From an uncultured Pelagibacteraceae bacterium (GTDB lineage Bacteria > Pseudomonadota > Alphaproteobacteria > Pelagibacterales > Pelagibacteraceae): 64,000 bases of DNA. The notes below the pieces were generated by a model. The model saw only the letters and a list, made by a program, of their open reading frames with translations. It had not been told where the DNA came from and did not search any database. The stretch is from positions 1-64,000 of the forward strand of contig CACPMF010000003.1 in assembly GCA_902634935.1 (NCBI GenBank), given 5' to 3'. The translations under genes were made by a program, and so were the position numbers. Positions 25,382 through 33,845 of this stretch are shown piece after piece. The stretch's first letter is position 1. Every line of letters begins with the position of its first letter.

Positions 25382-25613
25382 ATAAAGTGATACCTTTAAA
25401 ATTGCACTTGTGTTACTTTATAAATGAATTAAGAGGCAACTCTTAACTGACCATCTAGGGAAAAATCGAGAGATTCAAGCCTAGAGGGCAGAAAACTTCG
25501 CTGAGTAGCGCTAAAATAGCGAGGTGGAAGGCATGGCGGTAGCGCATACAACGACGTGCCAAAAACTACTGTTCTTTGTGCCTGAAAAGGTACAAGGTAA
25601 CAGGGTTTTCCTT
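25382..25613 (+). ncRNA. Unidentified structured RNA upstream of the alkyltransferase gene
   Basis: Six helices can be drawn: 25382-25390/25413-25421 (9 bp); 25429-25435/25440-25446 with GCAA loop; 25454-25459/25480-25485 enclosing 25464-25467/25472-25475 with GAGA loop; 25496-25502/25518-25524; 25530-25535/25555-25560; and a long hairpin 25562-25566/25605-25609 continuing through 25569-25603. Several helices use G.U pairs that would be A-C mismatches on the other strand, so the plus strand is the RNA. GC is about 50% over 25441-25560. TATAAA at 25419 could be a -10 box giving a start near 25431, in which case the first helix is not part of the RNA. The last hairpin followed by TTTTCCTTT looks like a terminator. 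I see no match to tmRNA, RNase P, SRP or 6S RNA. Confidence 0.65.
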
Positions 25614-25617
25614 TAAA

Positions 25618-25893
25618 ATGATCCTAAAAGGTACTAAATTTCAGTTGAAAGTGTGGAATTATCTAAAAACAATTCCAAAAGGACAAGTTAGAACCTATTT
25701 AGATGTCGCAAAAGCTATAAATAAGCCAAAAGCTGCTCGAGCTGTAGCAAATGCGGTTGGAAAAAACCCAAATGCACCTAAAATACCTTGTCATAGAGTT
25801 ATCAGATCTGACGGGTCCCTAGGTGGATATTCGGGTCCTGGAGGCATTAAAACCAAGAAAAAACTCTTGAAAAAAGAGGGAATTTTCGTTTAA
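25618..25893 (+). CDS. Methylated-DNA-protein cysteine methyltransferase family protein
   Basis: The 91-residue protein is the C-terminal catalytic domain of O6-alkylguanine-DNA alkyltransferases, which repair alkylated guanine by moving the alkyl group to a cysteine. It has FQLKVWNYLKTIPKGQVRTY, the helix-turn-helix with AARAVANAVGKNPNAP, and the active-site PCHRVIRSDGSLGGYSGG-like segment with cysteine present (so it is not the cysteine-less ATL type). I start at ATG 25618; an in-frame TTG at 25576 lies inside the RNA hairpin. The N-terminal Ogt domain is missing, as in many short family members. Confidence 0.88.
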   Translation: MILKGTKFQLKVWNYLKTIPKGQVRTYLDVAKAINKPKAARAVANAVGKNPNAPKIPCHRVIRSDGSLGGYSGPGGIKTKKKLLKKEGIFV

Positions 25894-26358
25894 AAGTAAG
25901 CAAAATCAACATTTTTTTAATTTTTACCCATATATAGTTGTTATATTTATATTACACCTATAGATTGCACTATATATCAATAAATCATTAAAAATGACCC
26001 CTCTATGGCTCATTAAATGCTATATTCGATAAATGCAATACTAATAGAAATTACCAGTTTTCATCTATTATTTATTTAATTTTTTCGATTTGTGTACTCT
26101 CACCTTTCTAAAATTAATACCATTAATTTATTAGATTGTTGGATTACTTTGTTTAATTTATCTTTATTCTTAAGGATTTTAATTAAGTTTTGTGATTTAT
26201 TCAGATGAAATCTCCAAATATAAATTAAAATTTTATTGATTAGATGATAGGTTAGATATATTACTATATTATATTTTACTTTAAGTAATATAAAAAAAAT
26301 AATAATTACAGTAGTTTAACATTATGTATTAATAATTTACTTTATATAAAGGTATACT
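25894..26358. other. 465-bp region with no gene seen
   Basis: This AT-rich stretch separates the convergent alkyltransferase and EamA transporter genes. I see no ORF with codon structure, tRNA or rRNA, and no copy of the tRNA-Glu 3' end or of the recombinase-side inverted repeat. There are short AT palindromes, for example TTACTTTAAGTAA near 26275-26287, without a T-run. It is the longest non-genic gap in the window and may be decayed DNA. Confidence 0.6.
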
Positions 26359-27204
26359 TTACATTTTATTAGATTGTTCTCTTCTAAAAACATAAACACC
26401 TGAAAGAATGATAATTAAAAGTCCGATAAAAGTGTACTTATCTGGAATATCAGAGAACCAAATATAGCCAATTAAAATGTTAGTAATTATCTCAAAATAA
26501 CCCAAAGGTGCCAGTTTGCTTGCATCTGAATAATTGTAAGAAAAGATAATCATGCCATGAGCAAAGGCAGCTATTAATCCCATATTTATAGCAAATAAAT
26601 ACTCAGAAAAAGTTGGTTTAACCCAAATAAAGGGTAAATATAAACTTAAAATTAGGGTTCCAACAGTGCTTGTGATTAGTAATGTTAATAAACCATTATC
26701 TGTGTTTTTTAATTTTCTAGTTACAATTAAATATAAAGCGTAACAAAAACCAGTACCTAACGCTGCAAAACTAGCCCAATTAAATTCTACAATTCCTGGT
26801 CTAATAACAATCAAAACTCCTATAAAACCTATTATAACAGCTGTCCATCTTCTTGGCCCTACCCTCTCCTTTAGAAAATAAGGTGATAAAGCAGTGACCA
26901 TTAATGGACAAATAAAAGCTATTGTTAATGCTTTAGCTAAAGAGATTATCGATATTGAATAAAAAAATAATACACTTGAAGCTAATAGTAACAATCCTCT
27001 TATAATTTGAGACTTCGAATTTTTAGAAGAAACTAAAGAATTTCTAGAAAAAATAAAAATAAATAACAAAGTGATTAGAGTACTAAAAAAAAATCTAAAC
27101 CACGTTACTTGCAATACAGGTAAAGAATAAGAAAGGTATTTTGCAATGGCATCCATAAACGGCAGAATTAGCCAAGCTGAAAGATTTATTATTGCTCCCC
27201 TCAT
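26359..27204 (-). CDS. EamA/DMT-family transporter
   Basis: The 281-residue protein has about ten membrane helices in two similar halves, the EamA arrangement of drug/metabolite transporters. The first half contains VTWFRFFFSTLITLLFIF and a mid-protein PYFLKERVGPRRWTAVIIGFIGV, a typical EamA boundary; the second half ends with GYIWFSDIPDKYTFIGLLIII. Substrate cannot be read from sequence. It overlaps the AEC transporter upstream by 4 bp and is the last gene of the long leftward operon. Confidence 0.86.
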   Translation of the reverse strand: MRGAIINLSAWLILPFMDAIAKYLSYSLPVLQVTWFRFFFSTLITLLFIFIFSRNSLVSSKNSKSQIIRGLLLLASSVLFFYSISIISLAKALTIAFICPLMVTALSPYFLKERVGPRRWTAVIIGFIGVLIVIRPGIVEFNWASFAALGTGFCYALYLIVTRKLKNTDNGLLTLLITSTVGTLILSLYLPFIWVKPTFSEYLFAINMGLIAAFAHGMIIFSYNYSDASKLAPLGYFEIITNILIGYIWFSDIPDKYTFIGLLIIILSGVYVFRREQSNKM

Positions 27205-28106
27205 AGAGGAAAATATTTTAATGATATAAAAATAACAATAGGTAAGGTTATAAATGACATTATTGTTGAGACAACTATTGTACTTGCAACACTATCCGTT
27301 ATGGTTTTTGGAGAATAAATAGCAGCTATAAGATAATTTAAAACAGCACTAGGCATTGATGCTTGAATTAAAAGTACTCCAGCTGCAAAACCAGATAAAT
27401 CAAAATAAATAATAATTAAAAAACCTATTAATGGACCTAAGATAACCCTTCCTATTGATGCAAATATTGCATTTTTTAAAGAAAAAACTTTTAATTTCGT
27501 TAAAGCAATTCCTAAGGACATAAGAATTAAAAAAATAGTTGCAAATGTTAATAACTCAGTCAAATTAATTACTACTTGTGGCATATTAATTTCAAAATAC
27601 AAAAATAGCACTGATATAACAATTGCATAAAATGGTGGACTTTTAATCAAAACTGTAAAGTTAAATTTTCTATCAGCTAAGAAAATTCCAAGTGTAAAAT
27701 GGAGTAATACAATTAAAGATGATATTGCAGCTGCAACCCCAAGTCCTTGTGCACCATAAGCAAATAAACATATAGGTATACCCATATTGCCAGTGTTAGG
27801 TAGAATTAGAGGAGGAAGTTCTCTTATTATATCCTTAGTATTCAGCATAAATAAGATGATAATTCCAAGTATAATAAAACCTAAAATTGCAAGAAGATAA
27901 AAGAAAAAATAGTCTTTAAAAATCTGAAAATTTATTCCAGTTGAGGTAATAGCGTATATTACCATCGCAGGTGTACCTATGTTAGATGCAAAATTTGTAA
28001 TAAAAGTAGTATCAAATTTCTTGTCTTTTTTACCTAAATAGTAGCCAATACCTACAATAAAAAAGACGGGAAATACTACTTCAAAAAGTTTTAAGTATAT
28101 TTCCAT
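27201..28106 (-). CDS. AEC-family (auxin efflux carrier-like) transporter
   Basis: The 301-residue membrane protein has about ten helices. It resembles bacterial AEC permeases, which move organic acids such as malate or malonate. Supporting segments are FPVFFIVGIGYYLGKK at the N-terminus, LPNTGNMGIPICLFAYG in the first half and ASMPSAVLNYLIAAIY in the second, where the paired broken helices lie. It begins at the base where the upstream metallo-hydrolase gene ends and overlaps the EamA gene by 4 bp. Confidence 0.82.
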   Translation of the reverse strand: MEIYLKLFEVVFPVFFIVGIGYYLGKKDKKFDTTFITNFASNIGTPAMVIYAITSTGINFQIFKDYFFFYLLAILGFIILGIIILFMLNTKDIIRELPPLILPNTGNMGIPICLFAYGAQGLGVAAAISSLIVLLHFTLGIFLADRKFNFTVLIKSPPFYAIVISVLFLYFEINMPQVVINLTELLTFATIFLILMSLGIALTKLKVFSLKNAIFASIGRVILGPLIGFLIIIYFDLSGFAAGVLLIQASMPSAVLNYLIAAIYSPKTITDSVASTIVVSTIMSFITLPIVIFISLKYFPL

Positions 28107-28879
28107 TATATTAAAAAGCTCATACCATCATAGGCAGGTACAACAGATTTAGGCAGATGCTTCTGTATCTTAACATAATCAATTTCGTTATTCATATTAG
28201 TTAAAATCGTTTTTTTTGGTTTGATAATTTTAACTAAATTTAAAACTTGATCTAAATTAAAATGGGATGGATGTGGATCGTATCTTAAACAATCGACTAT
28301 AAAGTAATTTAATTTTTTAAGTCTAGAGTAGTCTTTTTCACTGATTTTGCTTACATCACTTGCATAAGCGCACGAGTTATTAATTTTATATAATATACTG
28401 TTAATTTTTCCATGTTTGACAGGAAAAGACTCGATTTGAACCTTCGATTTTTTTACCTTGAAAGTATGTTTTTTTTTTAACTTGTTAAGATTGAAAATTG
28501 CGGGATAACCATGATTATTTTTGAAACAGTAACTAAAAGATTTTAATAAATAATCAGAAGTCATTTTATCGGCAAAGACATCTAATTTTTTTCTATTTTT
28601 TAGGAAAAAAACCCTTAATTCATTAACACCATGAGTTTGATCGCCATGTAGATGTGTGTAAAAAACTTTATCTATATTTTTAATTTTATTTTTTAATAAT
28701 TGGGTTTTTAAATCAGGAGATGTATCAATTAATATATTGAATTTATCATGAGTTACTAAAGCAGAACATCTTGATCTAAAATTTTGCTTTATTTTTGGAT
28801 TACATTTGCCAAAATATCCATCAATTCTTGGTATACCTAGAGAACTACCTGACCCTAATATTGTAAATCTAGTTTTCAT
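28106..28879 (-). CDS. Metallo-beta-lactamase-fold hydrolase (PhnP-like)
   Basis: The 257-residue protein starts TRFTILGSGSSLGIPRI, the typical start of PhnP-like phosphodiesterases of the MBL fold. The metal site is THLHGDQTHG with His76, His78, Asp80 and His83; further ligands are expected at VKHGKIN and later ILTNMN. I choose the ATG at 28879; the frame extends upstream to 28939 within tatD, but the extra 20 residues do not fit the family. In alphaproteobacteria this gene usually follows tatD, as here (11-bp overlap). Confidence 0.87.
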   Translation of the reverse strand: MKTRFTILGSGSSLGIPRIDGYFGKCNPKIKQNFRSRCSALVTHDKFNILIDTSPDLKTQLLKNKIKNIDKVFYTHLHGDQTHGVNELRVFFLKNRKKLDVFADKMTSDYLLKSFSYCFKNNHGYPAIFNLNKLKKKHTFKVKKSKVQIESFPVKHGKINSILYKINNSCAYASDVSKISEKDYSRLKKLNYFIVDCLRYDPHPSHFNLDQVLNLVKIIKPKKTILTNMNNEIDYVKIQKHLPKSVVPAYDGMSFLI

Positions 28880-29639
28880 TATTGAAAAATAGTGTTTCAA
28901 AATTCTGGGTAGTAATATGATCCATGCTAGATTTATCAATTTCCTTTAGTTTAGATAAGTGTTGAAGAGTATATTGAATAAAACTTGGCTCATTTTTTTT
29001 TCCTCTCATAGGAATAGGTGCTAAAAAAGGACTATCGGTTTCTATTAATATTTTATCATTTGGTAAAAACTTAAATGTATCTTGTAATTCAACACTATTT
29101 TTAAAGGTAATAATCCCACTTGCTGAAAAATATGCATTAAGATCAAGAAGTTTTTTTGCAAACTCTTTTGAACCAGTAAAACAATGCATAAGTATTTTAG
29201 GATTGTTATTTTTATAGTCATTTAAAATTGAAAAAGTTTCATTTTCTGCATCTCTAGAATGAACTATTAGTGGACAATTGCATTCAATTGAAGCCTCTAT
29301 ATGAATTTTAAAACTTTCTATTTGAGTTTCTTTTGGACTATTTTCATAATAATAATCTAATCCCGTCTCCCCTACGCCAATTATTTTTTGATATTTTTTA
29401 AACTCCTGAACAATATAGTTTTTTTCAAAATTTGAAGTTTGAACTTCGTGTGGATGAATTCCTATTGATCCATAAATCATAGGATCTTGGTTTATTAAAT
29501 TTAAAATATTTTTATAACTGTTAATGTTAGTTGAAATAGTTAAAAGTTTATCTATACCAACCTTTTTGGATCTTTCTAAAACATCGTTTAGATTATTTAT
29601 TAAAGGCTCGTGATCTAAGTGACAATGTGAATCAATCAT
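28869..29639 (-). CDS. tatD: TatD-family metal-dependent deoxyribonuclease
   Basis: The 256-residue TIM-barrel hydrolase begins IDSHCHLDHEPL, giving the H-x-H metal site. It also has GIHPHEV, the metal-bridging glutamate in GVGETGLDYYY, LIVHSRDAENET, MHCFTGS and the final ETDSPFLAP aspartate. TatD enzymes act as 3'-5' exonucleases or D-aminoacyl-tRNA-related hydrolases; the exact substrate is not certain. It overlaps metG by 8 bp in the conserved holB-metG-tatD order. Confidence 0.92.
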   Translation of the reverse strand: MIDSHCHLDHEPLINNLNDVLERSKKVGIDKLLTISTNINSYKNILNLINQDPMIYGSIGIHPHEVQTSNFEKNYIVQEFKKYQKIIGVGETGLDYYYENSPKETQIESFKIHIEASIECNCPLIVHSRDAENETFSILNDYKNNNPKILMHCFTGSKEFAKKLLDLNAYFSASGIITFKNSVELQDTFKFLPNDKILIETDSPFLAPIPMRGKKNEPSFIQYTLQHLSKLKEIDKSSMDHITTQNFETLFFNNEN

Positions 29640-31161
29640 TTTCTATCTTTTTAAATAGTATGTTTAATTTTCCAATATTTTTTCCACTCTCCAGAAATTT
29701 ATGATTATTAATATCTTCAAATTTTAGTTTGTCATTATTAATGTCAAATATTTTTAAAACCTTTAAAGTTGTATCAGGTATAACTGGATTTAATAGTATA
29801 GAAATTTTTCTAATTAGATCTAAAGCAGTATAAACAATTGTATTCAATCTATTTTTATCATTTTTTTTCTTCCAAGGTTCTTGATCATTAAAATATTTAT
29901 TTGATGAAAAAAGCATATCTACAATAAATTTCATATAATCATTGATGTTTTGATTGTCTATTAAATCTCTCAAATATTCTAAATTTTCGAAATTTTTCAA
30001 AATCTCCAAATCATCATTTACAAAATCACTAGTTGGGATTTTTGAGCCACAATTTTTTTCGCAAAAAGTCAAAACTCTTTGACATAAATTTCCATAATTA
30101 TTTGCTAAATCACTATTTATACAACTTTCAAGTTTTTCTTGAGAAATATTTCCATCATTGCCAAAGGAAACTTCTTTTAAAAGATAATATCTAAGTGTAT
30201 CTAGCCCATATACATCTATAATCTCTAATGGATCGAGTATGTTCCCCTTTGACTTAGACATTTTTTCATCACCAGATAATATCCAACCATGGCCATAAAC
30301 TCTTTTAGGCAAAGGTAATTTAGCTGCCATTAAAAAAGCTGGCCAATAAATAGCATGAAATCTTAATATATCTTTTCCAATTATATGAACATCAGCAGGC
30401 CAAAAATTTTTATATAATTCGTCTTTAGTATTTGGATAATTTAAAGCACTTAAATAATTAGTAAGTGCATCTAACCATACATAAATAATATGTTCATTAT
30501 TAGAAGGAATTTTAATACCCCAAGAAAATGTTTTTCTACTAACAGACAAATCCTTTAAACCATTTTTAACAAAACTAATGACCTCATTTCTTCTTCCTTC
30601 TGGTAAAATAAATTTTGGATTTTCATCATAAAACTTTAATAATGGTTTTTCCCATTCAGATAATTTAAAAAAAAAGGACTCCTCTTCTACCCACTCTACT
30701 GGGGAACCAGAACTTTTTACAAAATGTTTATTTTCTTTATTTTCTATTTCATCAGGTTGATAAAATGCTTCATCAGAAACTGAATACCAGCCCTCATATT
30801 TAGACATGTAAATTTGATTTTGATCCTCTAGAATTTTCCATAAATGTTGAACAGATTTAATATGCCTTTGTTCAGTGGTTCTAATAAAATCGGTATTTGA
30901 TAAATTTAGCGTCCTAGACAAATTTTCAAAAGTTTTAGATATTTGATCGCAAAAATCTTTTGGCTTCATATTGTTTTTTTCTGCGGATCTTTGAATTTTT
31001 AAACCGTGTTCGTCTGTACCAGTTAAAAATTGAACTGAATAACCATCATTTTTTTTAAATCTTGAAAAAAAATCAGAAACAATACTAGAATAAGCATGAC
31101 CCATATGTGGTTTTGCTGAAGGATAATAAATAGGTGTAGTTATATAAAAATTTTTACTCAT
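29632..31161 (-). CDS. metG: Methionyl-tRNA synthetase
   Basis: The 509-residue class I synthetase charges tRNA-Met. The HIGH motif is HMGH (residues 19-22, in YYPSAKPHMGHAYS) and the KMSKS loop is GDEKMSKSKGN near residue 300. The connective region (YSVSDEAFYQ then VEWVEEESFFF) lacks zinc-knuckle cysteines, as in the shorter alphaproteobacterial form. There is no C-terminal tRNA-binding (EMAP-like) domain. It overlaps holB upstream by 4 bp and tatD downstream by 8 bp. Confidence 0.96.
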   Translation of the reverse strand: MSKNFYITTPIYYPSAKPHMGHAYSSIVSDFFSRFKKNDGYSVQFLTGTDEHGLKIQRSAEKNNMKPKDFCDQISKTFENLSRTLNLSNTDFIRTTEQRHIKSVQHLWKILEDQNQIYMSKYEGWYSVSDEAFYQPDEIENKENKHFVKSSGSPVEWVEEESFFFKLSEWEKPLLKFYDENPKFILPEGRRNEVISFVKNGLKDLSVSRKTFSWGIKIPSNNEHIIYVWLDALTNYLSALNYPNTKDELYKNFWPADVHIIGKDILRFHAIYWPAFLMAAKLPLPKRVYGHGWILSGDEKMSKSKGNILDPLEIIDVYGLDTLRYYLLKEVSFGNDGNISQEKLESCINSDLANNYGNLCQRVLTFCEKNCGSKIPTSDFVNDDLEILKNFENLEYLRDLIDNQNINDYMKFIVDMLFSSNKYFNDQEPWKKKNDKNRLNTIVYTALDLIRKISILLNPVIPDTTLKVLKIFDINNDKLKFEDINNHKFLESGKNIGKLNILFKKIEND

Positions 31162-32066
31162 TTTAATAAATCTTTAAATTCTAAAAAAAAGGTCTCGATA
31201 TCAAGATTGTATTTTTTTACGTTTGATAATTTTTTTAGAAAATATTCTTTTGCTTTAAAAATATTTTTTTTATGAGCATTTATATTTTTATAAAAGTATA
31301 ATTCAATAAAAAGATTTAGATTTAATAATATAAATTCATCTTTTAAGTGTGATGGATTTGTTGCAATCTCATATAATAAATCTTCAATACTAAAATTTTG
31401 AATATCTAAGTTATTTTCATTAAAATAATTTGACAAATTAATTATAAAAACTGGGTTATGATAATAATTTTTAAAATCTAAAGAAATTTGATCATATACA
31501 TTTTCTGTAAAGTAAGAGTTAACAATATTTTCTACGAATTCATTTTTTAAATTTACTTTAAATTCTATGCATCTTGATTTTAATGTTTCTAAGATAGTTT
31601 TATTTGAATTATGTGTTAAAATAAAAGAAAATTTATTATTTGGCTCTTCAAGAGATTTTAATAATGCATTTATAGAATTTACATTAAGCAGATCTGCATC
31701 CTCAATTAATACAAATCGTGTTTTATTATTAAATGATGAACTATTTTGAAATTTAATCATTTCTCTTATCTGACCTATATCAATATTTTTTTTATCCTTT
31801 TTTTTATGAATTTTAAAAACATTGGGATGTGCATTACTTTCAAATAATTTATAAGATTTATTACTAGGATTGATTTGGAACTTTTTTAGATCATATTCAA
31901 ATGGCTCGTTTTTAGACAGAATATAATTTAGAAGATGTTTGGATAATACGCCTTTCCCTATTCCTTGAGGCCCACTTAATAATAATTTATTTGGAAGTCT
32001 ATTTGAATTATATAAGTTAATTAAATCAGTTAATACAACACTTAAGCCTATTAGCGTATTTGACAT
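31158..32066 (-). CDS. holB: DNA polymerase III, delta prime subunit
   Basis: This is the clamp-loader subunit that helps place the beta clamp on DNA. The 302-residue protein has a Walker A-like GPQGIGKG (residues 32-39), followed by the DEAD-like box in FVLIEDADLLNVNSINALLKSLEEP and the sensor-1 region SFILTHNSNKTILETLKSRC with the conserved S-R-C. The N-terminal zinc-binding cysteines of the E. coli protein are absent. It lies between tmk and metG, the usual alphaproteobacterial place. Confidence 0.9.
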   Translation of the reverse strand: MSNTLIGLSVVLTDLINLYNSNRLPNKLLLSGPQGIGKGVLSKHLLNYILSKNEPFEYDLKKFQINPSNKSYKLFESNAHPNVFKIHKKKDKKNIDIGQIREMIKFQNSSSFNNKTRFVLIEDADLLNVNSINALLKSLEEPNNKFSFILTHNSNKTILETLKSRCIEFKVNLKNEFVENIVNSYFTENVYDQISLDFKNYYHNPVFIINLSNYFNENNLDIQNFSIEDLLYEIATNPSHLKDEFILLNLNLFIELYFYKNINAHKKNIFKAKEYFLKKLSNVKKYNLDIETFFLEFKDLLK

Positions 32067-32070
32067 TCAA

Positions 32071-32694
32071 TTAGTTTGCTATTTTTTTAAATTCTTTGAT
32101 AATTCTATTTAAATTTTCAGCAGGTGTCGAATTATTCGAATCTAATAAAACATATTTTTTTTTATTTTTTGATAATTTAAGAAAGCCATTTTGAACTTTA
32201 TTATAAAAGCTAATTTTAAAATTATCATATCTATTGTTATTTGATCTTTTTTTTAATCTGTTATTCATATTCTCACTATTTACTGTACATAAGAAGGTAA
32301 GATCAGGTTTAAATTTACCAATAATATAAGAATTTAAATTTTTTATTGTATTTAAATTTAAACCCATACCATAATGTTGGTAAGCTACTGTAGAGTCTGA
32401 AAATCTATCAATTAAGATTATTTTTTTTTGGTAATTTTTGTTAATAATTTTTGAAATGTTTTCAGATCTAGAAGCTAATATTAATAATAAATCAGTTTTT
32501 TTATCTAATTTATTGCTCTTTGATAACATTATTTTTCTTAATTTCTCTGAAAATTTTGTGCCCCCAGGCTCTCTTATCTTTATAAATTGATATTTATTTT
32601 TTTTTAAAAATTTTGAAAAATTATTAATATTTGTTGATTTTCCAGAAGCTTCAATTCCTTCAAAAATAATTACAGGGTATTTTTTTTTATACAT
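32071..32694 (-). CDS. tmk: Thymidylate kinase
   Basis: Tmk phosphorylates dTMP to dTDP. The 207-residue protein has the P-loop FEGIEASGKSTN (around residues 11-22), the REPGGTKFSEKLR motif, and the DRFSDSTVAYQHYG substrate region. The LID segment NRLKKRSNNNRYD carries the arginines. The 5' end overlaps the carboxypeptidase gene by 8 bp and holB follows after a 4-bp gap. Confidence 0.94.
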   Translation of the reverse strand: MYKKKYPVIIFEGIEASGKSTNINNFSKFLKKNKYQFIKIREPGGTKFSEKLRKIMLSKSNKLDKKTDLLLILASRSENISKIINKNYQKKIILIDRFSDSTVAYQHYGMGLNLNTIKNLNSYIIGKFKPDLTFLCTVNSENMNNRLKKRSNNNRYDNFKISFYNKVQNGFLKLSKNKKKYVLLDSNNSTPAENLNRIIKEFKKIAN

Positions 32695-33844
32695 CGCCCC
32701 ATATTAAAAAATTTATTGAGCTTAGGATACGGGAAATTATATTTTGTTTTTGAACACTTTCTGATGCAAATAAATCATAGTTACCAACTACCTCATCTTT
32801 ATAAGTAATCTTCATTTTTCCAATTACTTCATTTTTTTCTATCGGTGCCTCCAGGGGTCCTTCATAATTAACTGTTACTTTTAGATATTTTTTTTTTGCC
32901 TTGGGAATTGTTTTATAGATATCTGATGAAATATATGCTTTAACTTTTTTCTGTTTACCTTGCCAAACATCTAACTCTGATATTACATCGTTTTTTTTAC
33001 CAATTAATATTGTATCAAATTTTGTTAATCCCCAAGTCAACAACTTTGCAGATTGCCTAGATCTATCATTTTTTGAATTAAAACCACTACCAACAGCAAT
33101 TAATCTTCTGTTCTTTTTTTTTATTGAGGATGCTAATGAATATTTTTCAACTGCAAGATAACCAGTTTTAATTCCATCAGCTCCCATATTTTTATACAAT
33201 AAAGGATTTCTATTTCCTTGAGTAATAGGATCACCACCGGTTCTATCCCATGTAAATTCTTTTTCTTTGTAGTAATGATAATATTCTGGATAATTTTTAA
33301 TTAAGTAGTTAGACATTATTAAAATATCTCGAACTGTAGAATAATTATTTGGGTCATTGATACCTGATGAATTTGAAAAATTAGTATTTTCCATCCCTAT
33401 CTCAAGCGCTTTTTCAGTCATTAATACAGCAAATTCCTCCTCTGTGCCTGCTATACCCTCTGCCAATGCAATGCAGGCATCATTACCTGATGCAACTATT
33501 ATACCTCTTAAAAGATTTTCAACGGACACCTCATCTCCAACCATTATAAACATAGAAGAATATCCTGCTGTAGATAGTCTCCATGCGTTCTCGGATATTA
33601 TAAATTTTTCATCAAGTGTAAGTTCTCCTTTTTTAATTAAATCAAAAGCAATAATTGAAGTCATAATTTTTGTCATAGATGCAGGATATATAGAAAGGTC
33701 TGCATCCTTTTCATAAAGAATTTCACCAGATAAATAATCTTGAAGTATTGCAGTTTTAGCATTTACGCTAATTATTGCATTTGATTTTGATGAAAATAAA
33801 ATGAAAGAAAATAAAATTAAAAAAAGTTTTATAGAATTATGCAT
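32687..33844 (-). CDS. D-alanyl-D-alanine carboxypeptidase (penicillin-binding protein 5/6 type)
   Basis: The 385-residue periplasmic enzyme trims pentapeptides in peptidoglycan. An N-terminal signal peptide (residues 1-23) is followed by the three serine-peptidase S11 motifs: SMTK at residues 56-59, SGN at 119-121 and KTG at 226-228. A C-terminal beta domain and an amphipathic tail (IISRILSSINFLIWG) for membrane anchoring match PBP5/6. It precedes tmk and follows an RlpA-like lipoprotein gene by one base, within the envelope portion of the operon. Confidence 0.94.
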   Translation of the reverse strand: MHNSIKLFLILFSFILFSSKSNAIISVNAKTAILQDYLSGEILYEKDADLSIYPASMTKIMTSIIAFDLIKKGELTLDEKFIISENAWRLSTAGYSSMFIMVGDEVSVENLLRGIIVASGNDACIALAEGIAGTEEEFAVLMTEKALEIGMENTNFSNSSGINDPNNYSTVRDILIMSNYLIKNYPEYYHYYKEKEFTWDRTGGDPITQGNRNPLLYKNMGADGIKTGYLAVEKYSLASSIKKKNRRLIAVGSGFNSKNDRSRQSAKLLTWGLTKFDTILIGKKNDVISELDVWQGKQKKVKAYISSDIYKTIPKAKKKYLKVTVNYEGPLEAPIEKNEVIGKMKITYKDEVVGNYDLFASESVQKQNIISRILSSINFLIWGDV

Positions 33845-33845
33845 T

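Noticed and set aside
25382-25613. tmRNA, RNase P RNA, SRP RNA or 6S RNA as identity of the structured segment
   Set aside because: No tRNA-like T arm or tag ORF, no RNase P CR-I/CR-V pairing, no SRP GGAAGGAAG loop, and a multi-hairpin layout instead of the single long 6S hairpin. A marine-specific RNA class remains possible but I cannot verify one.
25576-25617. Upstream TTG start for the alkyltransferase
   Set aside because: The extra 14 residues fall in the terminal RNA hairpin and match nothing in the family; ATG 25618 fits the conserved domain start.
25894-26358. Second attachment site (copy of tRNA-Glu end or of the recombinase-side repeat)
   Set aside because: Only short chance similarities; no exact or near-exact copy was found by reading.
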